Below are positions 7,940 to 15,838 of a stretch of DNA of 64,000 nt, in pieces (position 1 is the first letter of the stretch; each line of letters begins with the position of its first letter). The stretch spans positions 434,001-498,000 of the forward strand of contig NZ_WEGL01000006.1 of the NCBI RefSeq assembly GCF_009604455.1, read 5' to 3'. The notes below the pieces were generated by a model. It was not told the DNA's origin, ran no database searches, and worked only from the letters and a program-made list of their open reading frames with translations. The DNA is from Streptomyces sp. RB17. GTDB lineage: Bacteria > Actinomycetota > Actinomycetes > Streptomycetales > Streptomycetaceae. The translations under genes and the position numbers were made by a program.

Positions 7940-8809
7940 TCAGTCGAGGACGCGGGAGAGGAAGTCGCGGATGTGCTCGGTGATGGTCTCGAGGTGGCTC
8001 TCCAGCGCGAAGTGCCCTGACTCGAGGAGGTGGACCTCGGCGTCCGGCAGGTCCTGGCGGAACGCCTCCGCCCCGGCCGGGCCGAAGATCTCGTCGCCCG
8101 CCCCCCAGACCGCCAGCAGCGGGACCCGGGAGTCACGGAAGTACTGGTGGACCCGCGGGTAGAGGTCCACGTTGGTCGGGTAGTCGCGGAACAGCCTGAG
8201 CTGGATCTCGTCGTTGCCGGGGCGGTCCAGCAGCGCCTGGTCGTGCACCCAGTTGTCGGGGCTGACCAGCGTGGGGTCGGCGACACCGTTCACGTACTGC
8301 CAGCGGGTGATCTCGGGGGTGAGGGCGCCCCGCATGGGGGCCTCGGTGTCCGGTCCCGGGGCCTTGGCATAGGCGAAGACGGCCTCCCAGAAGGGCTTGA
8401 CGAAGCCCTCTTCGTAGGCGTTGCCGTTCTGGGTGATGATCGCCGTGACGCGCTCCGGGGCCCGGAGGGCGAGACGCCAGCCGATGGGGGCGCCGTAGTC
8501 CTGCACGTACAGGGCGAACCGGTCGATGCCCAGGTTCTGGAGCAGGCCGGAGGTGACGTCGGTGAGCGCGTTGAAGGTGTACGGGAAGTCCTCCGGAGCG
8601 GGCATCGCGGACTGGCCGAACCCGATGTGGTCGGGGGCGATCACGTGGTAGCGGTCGGCGAGCGCCGGAATCAGGTGGCGGAACATGTGCGAGCTGGTCG
8701 GGAAGCCGTGGAGGAGCACGACCGCGGGCGCCTGGGGGGCGCCGGCCTCCCGGTAGAAGACCTCGAGGCCGTTGACGGTGGCGGTGCGGTGGTGGACTGC
8801 GGAGACCAT
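7940..8809 (-). CDS. Alpha/beta hydrolase, haloalkane dehalogenase/epoxide hydrolase type
   Basis: A 289-residue alpha/beta hydrolase. The oxyanion motif LLHGFPTSS is near residue 33, and the nucleophile elbow reads VQDYGAPIGW, where aspartate takes the nucleophile place, as in haloalkane dehalogenases and epoxide hydrolases rather than serine esterases. The catalytic histidine is in LLESGHFALE near the end; WGAGDEIF carries the probable acid. The substrate is unknown. The promoter region upstream (8810-8900) is unusually AT-rich and has an inverted repeat. Confidence 0.8.
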   Translation of the reverse strand: MVSAVHHRTATVNGLEVFYREAGAPQAPAVVLLHGFPTSSHMFRHLIPALADRYHVIAPDHIGFGQSAMPAPEDFPYTFNALTDVTSGLLQNLGIDRFALYVQDYGAPIGWRLALRAPERVTAIITQNGNAYEEGFVKPFWEAVFAYAKAPGPDTEAPMRGALTPEITRWQYVNGVADPTLVSPDNWVHDQALLDRPGNDEIQLRLFRDYPTNVDLYPRVHQYFRDSRVPLLAVWGAGDEIFGPAGAEAFRQDLPDAEVHLLESGHFALESHLETITEHIRDFLSRVLD

Positions 8810-8869
8810 CTGCGTCTAACCCCTCTTTCGAGTTTTATCGGTTATATCTCCAGTCGAGCACGCTCCGAC

Positions 8870-8899
8870 CTAACCTGTCAATTTCATTTAGCTGGTTAG
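8870..8899 (-). promoter_or_regulatory. Inverted repeat CTAACC-N18-GGTTAG over a TTGACA box
   Basis: CTAACC (8870-8875) and GGTTAG (8894-8899) flank an AT-rich core. Within it a perfect TTGACA lies on the minus strand at 8881-8876, pointing to the hydrolase start at 8809. A well-spaced -10 is not obvious. Confidence 0.35.
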
Positions 8900-9012
8900 T
8901 TTGACGGCGCCGGTCGGGGACGTCGATGCGCCCGAGGCGGGCGTCGGTCCGCCTCCAGCCTCGGTCCGTCAGCGCTCATCGGCCAGCGCACCGCCCCCGC
9001 GCCCGTCGCGGG

Positions 9013-9702
9013 TCACGTCCGATGCCCACGGCGACGCCGGCGCTCGGCCTCGGCCATCTCGCCCGCGATCGGAAGCCAGTAGTACGGAACGAACGCGGCG
9101 ATCACGGCCATGCCGAGTACGGGAACGAAGGCGCCGATCAGGGTTCCGCCGGCGAGCCAGACAAGGGCGAGCCGGAAGCGCCGGCCGATCGCTGCCACGC
9201 CGGCCTCATCGATGGTGGCGGCGAGGAGTCGCCGATCCCGGCGGACATAGCCCCAGATGATGTTGAACAGAACGGCCAGAAGTTCGAAGGCGGCACCGTG
9301 GAGGACGACAGCGGTGCGCTCCCCGTGTCCGTCACGGAACGCCTGAGCCAGCACGGAGGCGGCGAACGGCAGGAACGCCACGTCCATGAGGAGCACGGTG
9401 TTGAGGAAGAGCACCACTCGGTCGGCGCTGCGGATGTGGTCGAACATGAGGTGGTGGTTGACCCACACCTGTCCGATCAGCATGAAGGTGACGACGTAGG
9501 CGAGGTAGGACGGCCAGAGCGTGGCGAGGCCGTGCAGCAGCCGGCTGGTGTCGTGCGGCGGGTGGATCTCCAGGACGAGCAGGGTGACAGCGATGGCGAT
9601 GACACCGTCGCTGAACGCGACCACCCGGGCGGGATCGCGCTCCACGCCGAACGACGTCGCCCCTTCTCCCGGGCCGCCCGGTCCGTGAACAGGCTCTCTC
9701 AT
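9013..9702 (-). CDS. TMEM175-family (DUF1211) potassium channel-like membrane protein
   Basis: A 229-residue protein. The signature FSDGVIAIAVTLLVLEI is near residue 25; the FSD motif lines the pore of TMEM175-type K+ channels. At least five hydrophobic segments follow (LWPSYLAYVVTFMLIGQVWV, FLNTVLLMDVAFLPFAASVL, AAFELLAVLFNIIWGYV, LALVWLAGGTLIGAFVPVL, plus the first helix). Bacterial members have one such repeat and form tetramers. ATG 9702 is taken because the signature follows at the usual distance; an ATG at 9741 is possible. It is monocistronic, divergent from the MOSC fusion gene. Confidence 0.85.
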   Translation of the reverse strand: MREPVHGPGGPGEGATSFGVERDPARVVAFSDGVIAIAVTLLVLEIHPPHDTSRLLHGLATLWPSYLAYVVTFMLIGQVWVNHHLMFDHIRSADRVVLFLNTVLLMDVAFLPFAASVLAQAFRDGHGERTAVVLHGAAFELLAVLFNIIWGYVRRDRRLLAATIDEAGVAAIGRRFRLALVWLAGGTLIGAFVPVLGMAVIAAFVPYYWLPIAGEMAEAERRRRRGHRT

Positions 9703-9911
9703 CGCCCCAGCCTCCGGCACCGTAGGCTCCGCCGCGCGCATCCGAGGAGCGTTTCCTCGGCGTGGGTCACCGCGCCGCCCCGCACCTCGCCGGCAGGCTC
9801 CCAGGTCACGGAATCGCGGCCGTACCGGCCCACGCATAGGATCGGCACCAGCGCACAGGTCACAGCGCCATGAGGGGCTGCCCGGGTCGGCCGCCTCGCA
9901 GGAGGTCCGTA

Positions 9912-11675
9912 ATGGCGACGCTGCTGTCCGTCAACGTAGGCATGCCCAGGGATGTCTCCTGGCAGGGAAGGACCGTCCACACCGGAGCCTGGAAGGCCCC
10001 CGTCCAGGGTCCCCGCATGGTCCGGCGGCTGAACGTCGAGGGAGACGGTCAAGGAGACCTGGCCGGGCACGGCGGCGAGATGCGAGCCGTCCTCGTCTAC
10101 CAGCTGCAGTCCTACCAGTACTGGCAGAAGCAGCTCGGTCGCGACGACCTGACCTTCGGGATCTTCGGAGAGAACTTCACCGTCGACGGACTGTCCGACG
10201 ACGAAGTCCGGATCGGCGACCGGTACCGCATCGGGGAAGCCGAATTCGAAGTCACCCAGCCCCGCGTCACCTGCTACCGCGTCGGCATGCGCCTGGGCGA
10301 ACCCGCCATGGCCTCCCTGCTGGTCGCCCACCACCGCCCCGGCTTCTACCTGCGCGTGATCTCCGAGGGACGCGTCCAGGCCGGCGACGAGATCACCCTC
10401 ACCCGCAAGGGCAAGGAAGAACTCAGCGTCGCCGACACCGACGCTCTGCTCTACCTCCCCGACCGCGACCCCGCGAAGCTGCGCAGAGCGCTGAACATCC
10501 CCGCCCTCAGCCCCGGATGGCAGCAGTCCTTCCGCGAACTCGCCGCGGCCCAGCAGCCCAAGCAGGAACCGGGATGGCCCGGCGAACGCGCCACCACCCA
10601 GCAGCCCCGGGAAGCGCCGGCCTGGCCCGGATTCAAATCCATGCGTGTTGCCCGCATCGCCCCCGAGACCCCCACCGTCACGTCGATCTACCTCGACACC
10701 GCCGACGGCACCCCACTGCCGGAGGCCCGCCCGGGCCAGTACCTCTCCCTCCGCGTGCCCGTCGGCGACGCCGCCCCCGCGGTGCGCAGCTACTCACTCT
10801 CCTGCGTGCCCACGGACGGCACCTACCGCATCAGCGTCAAGCACGAGCCCCACGGGAAGGTCAGCGGCTACCTCCACGCCGCGCTCCGTCCCGGGGACCT
10901 CGTGGACATCGCAAGCCCCCGCGGAACGTTCGTCCTGGAGGAAAGCACCCGCCGTCCCGTCGTCCTCGCCTCCGCGGGGATCGGTGTCACTCCGGTGCTC
11001 GCCATGCTCCACCAACTCGCCGCCATGGCAGACCCCCGCCCCGTCTGGTGGATCCACACCGCTCACGACCGCGCCCACCACGCCTTCGCGGACGAGACCC
11101 GCACCCTGCTGGCGGGACTCCCCGACGCCCACGAGCACATCTACTACACCGCCGAAGCCCCCCACCCCGGCGAGCGCCACATCACGCGGGGCCGCCCGAC
11201 CGCCCGATCCCTCGCCGCCCTGGGCATCCCCGCCGACGCCGACGCCTACCTCTGTGGACCGCCCGCCTTCATGGACGACGTCGGCGGCTTCCTCCGCGAT
11301 CAGGGACTGCCCGCCGAACGGATCCACACGGAACAGTTCAGCGCGCTGCCGGCCATCAACCCCGGCGTCACACCCACCGCCGCGATCCAGCCGCACCAAC
11401 CACCCGGCCCCACGGGCACCGGCCCGCTCATCACCTTCGCCCGCAGCGGCATCACCACCCCCTGGTCACCCGCCTGCGCCACCCTCCTCGAACTCGCCGA
11501 AGCCTGCGACATCCCCACCCGCTGGTCCTGCCGTACCGGCGTCTGCCACACCTGCGTCACGCACCTCGTGGCAGGCGAGGTCACCTACACCACTCCACCC
11601 CTCGAACTCCCCGAGCCCGGCACCGTCCTCGTCTGCTGCAGCGAACCGACCGCGGAAGTGGTCCTCGACCTGTAG
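9912..11675 (+). CDS. MOSC - FAD/NAD reductase - [2Fe-2S] ferredoxin fusion protein
   Basis: A 587-residue fusion. Residues about 25-160 are a MOSC domain of the YiiM type (GHGGEMRAVLVYQ, FGENFTVDGL, TQPRVTCYRVGMRLG with the conserved cysteine). A short 3-alpha segment follows at about 170-215. Then come an FAD-binding reductase (PGQYLSLRVPV, RSYSLSC), an NAD domain (LASAGIGVTPVLAML, YLCGPPAFMDDV) and a C-terminal ferredoxin (SCRTGVCHTCVTH, then VCCSEP). MOSC domains handle molybdenum cofactor-linked sulfur or reduce N-hydroxylated compounds; the fused electron chain suggests NAD(P)H-driven reduction. AGGAGG sits 6 nt before the ATG. Confidence 0.88.
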   Translation: MATLLSVNVGMPRDVSWQGRTVHTGAWKAPVQGPRMVRRLNVEGDGQGDLAGHGGEMRAVLVYQLQSYQYWQKQLGRDDLTFGIFGENFTVDGLSDDEVRIGDRYRIGEAEFEVTQPRVTCYRVGMRLGEPAMASLLVAHHRPGFYLRVISEGRVQAGDEITLTRKGKEELSVADTDALLYLPDRDPAKLRRALNIPALSPGWQQSFRELAAAQQPKQEPGWPGERATTQQPREAPAWPGFKSMRVARIAPETPTVTSIYLDTADGTPLPEARPGQYLSLRVPVGDAAPAVRSYSLSCVPTDGTYRISVKHEPHGKVSGYLHAALRPGDLVDIASPRGTFVLEESTRRPVVLASAGIGVTPVLAMLHQLAAMADPRPVWWIHTAHDRAHHAFADETRTLLAGLPDAHEHIYYTAEAPHPGERHITRGRPTARSLAALGIPADADAYLCGPPAFMDDVGGFLRDQGLPAERIHTEQFSALPAINPGVTPTAAIQPHQPPGPTGTGPLITFARSGITTPWSPACATLLELAEACDIPTRWSCRTGVCHTCVTHLVAGEVTYTTPPLELPEPGTVLVCCSEPTAEVVLDL

Positions 11676-11831
11676 TCGGCCGGCACCTGCACGCATGGTC
11701 GGCGGCTCCTCCGTCTGTTGCGGATGACCATGAACATCTCGCTGATGGGTTCATCGGTCGCCCCGCGCACGGCAGGAGACGATCGGCATGGTGTGCTTCT
11801 TGGTCCGGTCTCTACGGGGATACCCGGGGGG

Positions 11832-13118
11832 TCATTCGTTCGCCCGGACGTCGGCTGTGTCCGGGGAGGCGAGCCGGTGGCCGGGGCCGGGGTGCGAGCG
11901 CCGGACCGCCTGACCGTGTACCGGCATGTGGTGCGGGAATCCGATGCGGAGCACCAGGGCGGCGAGTGCAGCGGCCAGTACGACGACGGAGGCCAGGATC
12001 AGCGCCCGGTGGTAGCCGTGGTGGAGCAACGGGGCGGCGACCAGCGGGCCGAGGATCTGGCCGACCGAATATCCGGCGGTCAGCAGGGCCACGGCGCGGG
12101 GGAACCGCAGGTGCGTGCCGGCCGCGAGGGCCAGCGTGCTCACGCCGATGAAGGTCGATCCGAAGAGCACCGCGGAGATCAGTGCGGCCGCGACCCCGCC
12201 CACCAGCGCGGGCAGCGCGATGCCCACCGCCTGCACACCGAGCGCGGCGAACAGCAGGTCGGGGCGGGACCATCGGCGTCCCAGGGCGGCCCACAGTGCG
12301 GAGGACGGAACGGCTGCCAGCCCCACCAGCACCCAGGCACCGCCGCCGATCCAGCCGGGCGAGCTCTGCTCGATGGCCGCGACCAGGAAGGTGCCGGCGA
12401 TGATGTAGCCGATGCCCTCCAGCGTGTAGGACGCGAACAGGGTGCTGAACCAGCGATGGGTGCGCGGTCCGGACATCGGTACGGCCGCTCCCGCCGCGGA
12501 CGAGTCCGGCCGGGGGGCCGGTTCGGGGCGCAGGCCCCAGGCGGCGAGGGAGAGCGCCGCGGCCAGGGCTGCGGAGGCCCACCAGGCGGCCCGCCAGGTG
12601 CCGGCCGTGCGCAGCACCAGGACGAGCAGGCCCGACAGGGCGATCCCGGCGCCGACTCCGCCGAACGCCCAGCCGGGCAGGTGGGCCGGGTGCTCGCGCA
12701 GATGGCTGAGCAGTGAACTGGCGGCGATGACGAAGATCAGCGCGCTGAAGACTCCAGCGCCCAGCCTGAAGAGCAACCACAGGGTGGTGGAGTGAGTCAG
12801 CGGCATGGCCGCCAGAGAGGCGACCAGGGCCAGGAGGCTGCCGCGCAGCACGACTGCGGAACGCACCAACCGTGGCACGAAGGTCCCGGCCAGAGCTCCG
12901 ACCAGGTATCCCACGTAGTTGGCGGTGGCCAGGTTCGCCCCTGCCCCGGCCGCCAGTCCCGCCTGCGTGTGCATCAACGGGAGAATCGGGGTGTAGACGA
13001 AGCGGCCCACACCCATGCCGGTCGCCAGCGCGGCAGCGGCCCGCGCTACGTGGGCCCAGGGTGAAGGGATCGCGCCTTTGGCGGCGGAAGCCCGGCCGTG
13101 CGGCGGTGTTGCGGTCAT
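11832..13118 (-). CDS. YbfB/YjiJ-type MFS transporter
   Basis: A 428-residue, 12-helix major facilitator protein. The N-terminal GMGVGRFVYTPILPLMHTQA pattern is typical of the YbfB/YjiJ group (uncharacterised efflux-like transporters). Helices are spread over the entire length, with a central loop near residue 205 (RPEPAPRPDSS). The ATG at 13118 is chosen because homologous proteins begin shortly before the first helix; the longer frame to 13337 has no ribosome site. The promoter region (13119-13477) carries the third copy of CTGGGAG-N7-CTCCCAG, linking it to the SDR/TetR locus 8 kb away. Confidence 0.85.
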   Translation of the reverse strand: MTATPPHGRASAAKGAIPSPWAHVARAAAALATGMGVGRFVYTPILPLMHTQAGLAAGAGANLATANYVGYLVGALAGTFVPRLVRSAVVLRGSLLALVASLAAMPLTHSTTLWLLFRLGAGVFSALIFVIAASSLLSHLREHPAHLPGWAFGGVGAGIALSGLLVLVLRTAGTWRAAWWASAALAAALSLAAWGLRPEPAPRPDSSAAGAAVPMSGPRTHRWFSTLFASYTLEGIGYIIAGTFLVAAIEQSSPGWIGGGAWVLVGLAAVPSSALWAALGRRWSRPDLLFAALGVQAVGIALPALVGGVAAALISAVLFGSTFIGVSTLALAAGTHLRFPRAVALLTAGYSVGQILGPLVAAPLLHHGYHRALILASVVVLAAALAALVLRIGFPHHMPVHGQAVRRSHPGPGHRLASPDTADVRANE

Positions 13119-13369
13119 GCGGTGTTCCTCGCGGATGCTCGATCGATCAGCATGGGGTGCTGCCGGCCTGGCACGGCTCGCTGAACTGCGGCTCCGAAGC
13201 GGTGACCTACGGCGCTCCATCCATGGGGCCGCGTCCGCCGATCGACCGGCCGCACGGTGACCGCCCACGGCGTGGTCCCCGGAGGCATCGAGGTGACGTG
13301 CCGTCGGTTTCCCATGGGCCCAGCTTGCGCTCGCCACCTGGGCAGACTCCAGGACCGGCTTCCTCCCTG

Positions 13370-13390
13370 CTGGGAGCCTCAGTCTCCCAG
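13370..13390. promoter_or_regulatory. Inverted repeat CTGGGAG-N7-CTCCCAG, copy 3
   Basis: Perfect copy of the dyad at 3786 and 5584, within the 359-bp non-coding gap 13119-13477 between the MFS gene and the CGNR regulator. It lies about 250 bp upstream of the MFS start. I see nothing else definite in this gap. Confidence 0.6.
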
Positions 13391-13477
13391 GCGGCCGGCC
13401 TCGAACGGACCGTCAGCTTCCGCCGGCAACCGGGCGCCCGGCCCGGACGGAGTGCCCGGTTTCGACCGAGAGGGCGG

Positions 13478-14044
13478 TCATGGACGTTTCCCGGCCGTGT
13501 GCGTGGTCCTTTTGCGGGCCCGGTACGCGGCTGCCTTGATCTTGTTGCCGCAGGAGTCCATGCCGCACCACTGCCGTCGCGTGCCCCGTGAGCGATCGAT
13601 GTAGACGCGGGTGCACTCGGGGTTGCCGCACTCCTTGAGCAGGGGTACGTCCGGCCCGCTCAGGAGCTCGACGGCGAGCCGGGCCACCGTGGACAGCGCC
13701 TCTTCGGGCGTCGCCGCCGTCCACCGGCCGGACGGGGTCAGCTGGGGCACAGCGGGAGGTTTGCGTGCCGCACTGTTCAGTACGGCGAGCGCCCCCTTGT
13801 CGTAGTCATCGCCCAGCCGTCGGGCCGTGACCAGCTGGTACAGGGCCTCCCGCAGGGTCGTCGCCTGCTCCACGTCGATCTCCCGACTGGGGGAGACCGC
13901 ATCGACGATTCCCGACTCCACATACCAGGCGTCGAGTCGGTCCGGTGTCGCGAGCATCTCGAAGCGCGCCGTACGCCGGGCGCGGAGCGTCGCTGCGAAA
14001 TCAAGGGCCGGGCTTCCGCATACGAAGACGTGGTCGAGATTCAC
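13478..14044 (-). CDS. CGNR zinc-finger transcriptional regulator (ABATE domain)
   Basis: A 188-residue protein of the actinobacterial CGNR family. The N-terminal part (NLDHVFVCGSPALDFAATLR, LREALYQLVTA) is the ABATE stress-sensing domain. The C-terminal zinc finger is ECGNPECTRVYIDRS, RQWCGMDSCGNKIKAAAYR, with the CGNR-like CGNK and four cysteines. These proteins are thought to be ligand-responsive regulators. The GTG at 14044 is chosen because CAAAAT on the minus strand (14056-14051) lies 6 nt before it, implying a leaderless mRNA; ATG 14089 is the alternative. A dyad abuts the start and recurs upstream of the next gene, suggesting autoregulation. Confidence 0.85.
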   Translation of the reverse strand: MNLDHVFVCGSPALDFAATLRARRTARFEMLATPDRLDAWYVESGIVDAVSPSREIDVEQATTLREALYQLVTARRLGDDYDKGALAVLNSAARKPPAVPQLTPSGRWTAATPEEALSTVARLAVELLSGPDVPLLKECGNPECTRVYIDRSRGTRRQWCGMDSCGNKIKAAAYRARKRTTHTAGKRP

Positions 14045-14045
14045 A

Positions 14046-14064
14046 TCACCATTTTGACAGGTGA
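14046..14064. promoter_or_regulatory. CGNR-module operator, site 1
   Basis: On the minus strand TCACCTGTCAAAATGGTGA, an imperfect palindrome covering the -10 and start site of the CGNR gene. It matches 14393-14411 (plus strand) at 17 of 19 positions; a weaker relative lies at 14094-14112 (14 of 19). Confidence 0.55.
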
Positions 14065-14093
14065 CCGGCTGGCACGAGTGTGTCGCCACGGCA

Positions 14094-14112
14094 TCACCTG
14101 TTGAATCGGTGC
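14094..14112. promoter_or_regulatory. CGNR-module operator, weak middle site
   Basis: TCACCTGTTGAATCGGTGC on the plus strand shares 14 of 19 bases with site 1 and keeps both half-sites TCACC and GGTG. It lies between the small gene and the CGNR gene. Confidence 0.3.
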
Positions 14113-14123
14113 CCCGTACGGGT

Positions 14124-14318
14124 TCACAGGCCCAGGTCGAGGGCGAGGCAGGAGAAGGACATCCATGATCCCTCGGGGTCGTAGGCGTCTCTCGTCGCGT
14201 CGCGGGGCGTCGTCGACTTCACCTCGACCATGTCCTCGTAGCGGATACGCTCGGGCAGCTTGCCGAATCGCGCGTGACGCGCGGCCGCAGCGCTTTCCGC
14301 GGTGTTCTGGCTCTCCAC
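14124..14318 (-). CDS. Small protein of unknown function, 64 residues
   Basis: I do not recognise a named family. The GTG at 14318 is chosen because GGAGG lies 6 nt upstream (plus-strand 14325-14329); an ATG at 14336 would hide that site inside the gene. The product starts MESQNTAESAAAARHARFGK and ends in a hydrophobic WMSFSCLALDLGL tail; the middle is charged (PERIRYEDMVEVK). It has no signal peptide or membrane helix. It lies 80 nt upstream of the CGNR regulator on the same strand, and its promoter has a near-copy of the operator found at the regulator's start, so the two probably form one module. Confidence 0.6.
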   Translation of the reverse strand: MESQNTAESAAAARHARFGKLPERIRYEDMVEVKSTTPRDATRDAYDPEGSWMSFSCLALDLGL

Positions 14319-14392
14319 GGTCGACCTCCGCTCCATCGGTGACGGGTCGAGCCCGTCGGCTTCGGGTGGATGTCAGATTCCCATCCGGCATG

Positions 14393-14411
14393 TCACCTGT
14401 CAAGGTGGTGA
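14393..14411. promoter_or_regulatory. CGNR-module operator, site 2, with TTGACA
   Basis: TCACCTGTCAAGGTGGTGA on the plus strand. Read on the minus strand it contains a perfect TTGACA that could be the -35 of the small gene starting at 14318. The rest of the gap up to 14543 shows nothing definite. Confidence 0.5.
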
Positions 14412-14543
14412 CGCGAGGTTGCCGCACGCACACCGCGACGTCGGCGCCGACGAGGGTGACTCCCGCCACTGCAATCGCACGCCGCCGTCCTGCAGGGGCG
14501 CGGTGGCTGCGAAGGGTTGCCTGCTGTGAGGAGCTTCACCGCA

Positions 14544-14589
14544 AACATGAGGGACCCCTCGGTTACGCTGGCAGGGCCGAACATGAGGG
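14544..14589. repeat. Direct repeat AACATGAGGG, two copies 36 bp apart
   Basis: AACATGAGGG at 14544-14553 and 14580-14589 flank TACGCT (14564-14569), a possible -10, upstream of the secreted WY-repeat gene. Direct repeats this far apart could be regulator sites, but no family is suggested. Confidence 0.4.
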
Positions 14590-14705
14590 CCTCCTCCGGT
14601 TGGCTCGGACGGTTCGACGACGAGTTGCTGCGAGCGTGCATCGCAGCCCAACCGAAGAGGCCGGCCGCCCGTCTGCGCGGTCGCGCACGACACATGGAGA
14701 TGACG

Positions 14706-15188
14706 ATGAAGAGGGTGCTCACGCGTGTCCGGGTCCCCGTTGTTGCCGCGGCGATTGCGGGTGCGGCCCTGCTCGGTGGCACCGGCCAGGCTTTCGCGCA
14801 ACCCGTTGCCCATGGCCAGGTCGCCGGCGCCGTACCCGAGAAGGCCCGTGACCTCGCCTCCTTCGCGGGCCGGCAGGTGCGCGGGCATGAGGGCGAACGC
14901 GTCGACGGGTGGGACGTCCGGGATGGGCGGGACGGGCGCCGACTGTACGTCTGGCACGAAGGCCGGTGGATCGACGTGACGCCGGTGCGCGAGGTCGCCG
15001 GTGCGAACCGCTGGTACCTGGACCAGCTCCGTGACGCCGCCGCTGCCGACCGGTGGTACGCGGACCAGCTGGATCAGGCCGCTGCCGACCGGTGGTACGT
15101 GGATCAGCTCGATCAGGCCGCCGCTGCGAACCGTTGGTACGTGGACCAGGTCGTTCTGGCCGGGTCGGCCACCGACGGCGCGGTGTGA
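14706..15188 (+). CDS. Secreted protein with WY tandem repeats, unknown function
   Basis: A 160-residue protein with a signal peptide (basic start MKRVLTRVRV, hydrophobic core to about residue 30, AFAQ cleavage motif). A middle section contains YVWHEGRWIDV. The C-terminal third has four repeats of 13-14 residues: NRWYLDQLRDAAAA (101-114), DRWYADQLDQAAA, DRWYVDQLDQAAAA and the truncated NRWYVDQ. Each probably forms one amphipathic helical turn pair with a stacked Trp-Tyr. GGAGATG ahead of the ATG at 14706 fixes the start. I know no family with this repeat. It is followed by an SsgA-like gene 41 nt downstream, possibly cotranscribed. Confidence 0.7.
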   Translation: MKRVLTRVRVPVVAAAIAGAALLGGTGQAFAQPVAHGQVAGAVPEKARDLASFAGRQVRGHEGERVDGWDVRDGRDGRRLYVWHEGRWIDVTPVREVAGANRWYLDQLRDAAAADRWYADQLDQAAADRWYVDQLDQAAAANRWYVDQVVLAGSATDGAV

Positions 15189-15229
15189 GCAGCCGTGCAG
15201 CGCGACCCAGGATCATCGGAGCAGGGGCT

Positions 15230-15652
15230 GTGAACTCGTTGAGAACCGTGGCGCACGAGTTGCCCGTGCGGTTTGTCGTATCGCCGGACCTGTCGGTGCC
15301 CCTGTGCATGGGACTGCGGTACGAGCCCGGCGATCCGTATGCCGTCCGTGCTGCCTTTCACCCTCTCGGCGAGGGCCGGACGGTGGAGTGGGTCTTCGGC
15401 CGGGACATGCTGGCCCAGGGCCTGACCGGGCACGTGGGGCAGGGAGATGTCCGGATGTGGCCGACGGGGGGCCCAGATCGTGGAGTGCTCTCCGTCGCCC
15501 TGTCCTCGCCGGCGGGCTCGGCTCTGCTGGAGATCACCACGCAGGACCTGGCGGCCTTCCTGGAGGAGACGTACTCGGTGGTGCGACCGGGGTCCGAGTC
15601 CGAGCAGCTCGACCTGGACGCGGAGCTGGCCATGCTCCTGGCCGACAGCTGA
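15230..15652 (+). CDS. SsgA-like sporulation/cell-division regulator (SALP)
   Basis: A 140-residue protein of the SsgA-like family, which is confined to sporulating actinomycetes and controls septum site choice and spore wall processes with FtsZ. Seen: ELPVRFVVSPDLSVPLCMGL, RYEPGDPYAVRAAFHPLGEG, VEWVFGRDMLAQGL, GDVRMWPTGG, then VLSVALSSPAGSALLEI. Length is normal. GTG 15230 is chosen with AGGGG 2-7 nt upstream and because family members start just before the (V)xHELxVRxVV motif. Which SALP subgroup it belongs to cannot be said. Confidence 0.9.
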   Translation: MNSLRTVAHELPVRFVVSPDLSVPLCMGLRYEPGDPYAVRAAFHPLGEGRTVEWVFGRDMLAQGLTGHVGQGDVRMWPTGGPDRGVLSVALSSPAGSALLEITTQDLAAFLEETYSVVRPGSESEQLDLDAELAMLLADS

Positions 15653-15838
15653 CGCCGGTTCCGCCCAGGCGGTGGCGTCCCGCGCTCCGGAGATGCCGAG
15701 CGTCCTCGACTCGCTTCCCCCGGCACCGTGGCTTTCCATGGAAGCAACGCCACTGACACAACGCCCGTGAGTCGGAGCCGTCGGCGCACGTCTACAGCGC
15801 GGTGGCGGCCACTGACCTGTCCCGACAGGACGGTTCTC

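Noticed and set aside
9500..9700. Possible mobile element ends in the short AT-richer promoter regions
   Set aside because: No terminal inverted repeats, target duplications or transposase gene were found anywhere in the window.
14517..14705. Longer N-terminus for the WY-repeat protein
   Set aside because: The ribosome site and signal peptide fix the start at 14706; the upstream codons would mask the signal.
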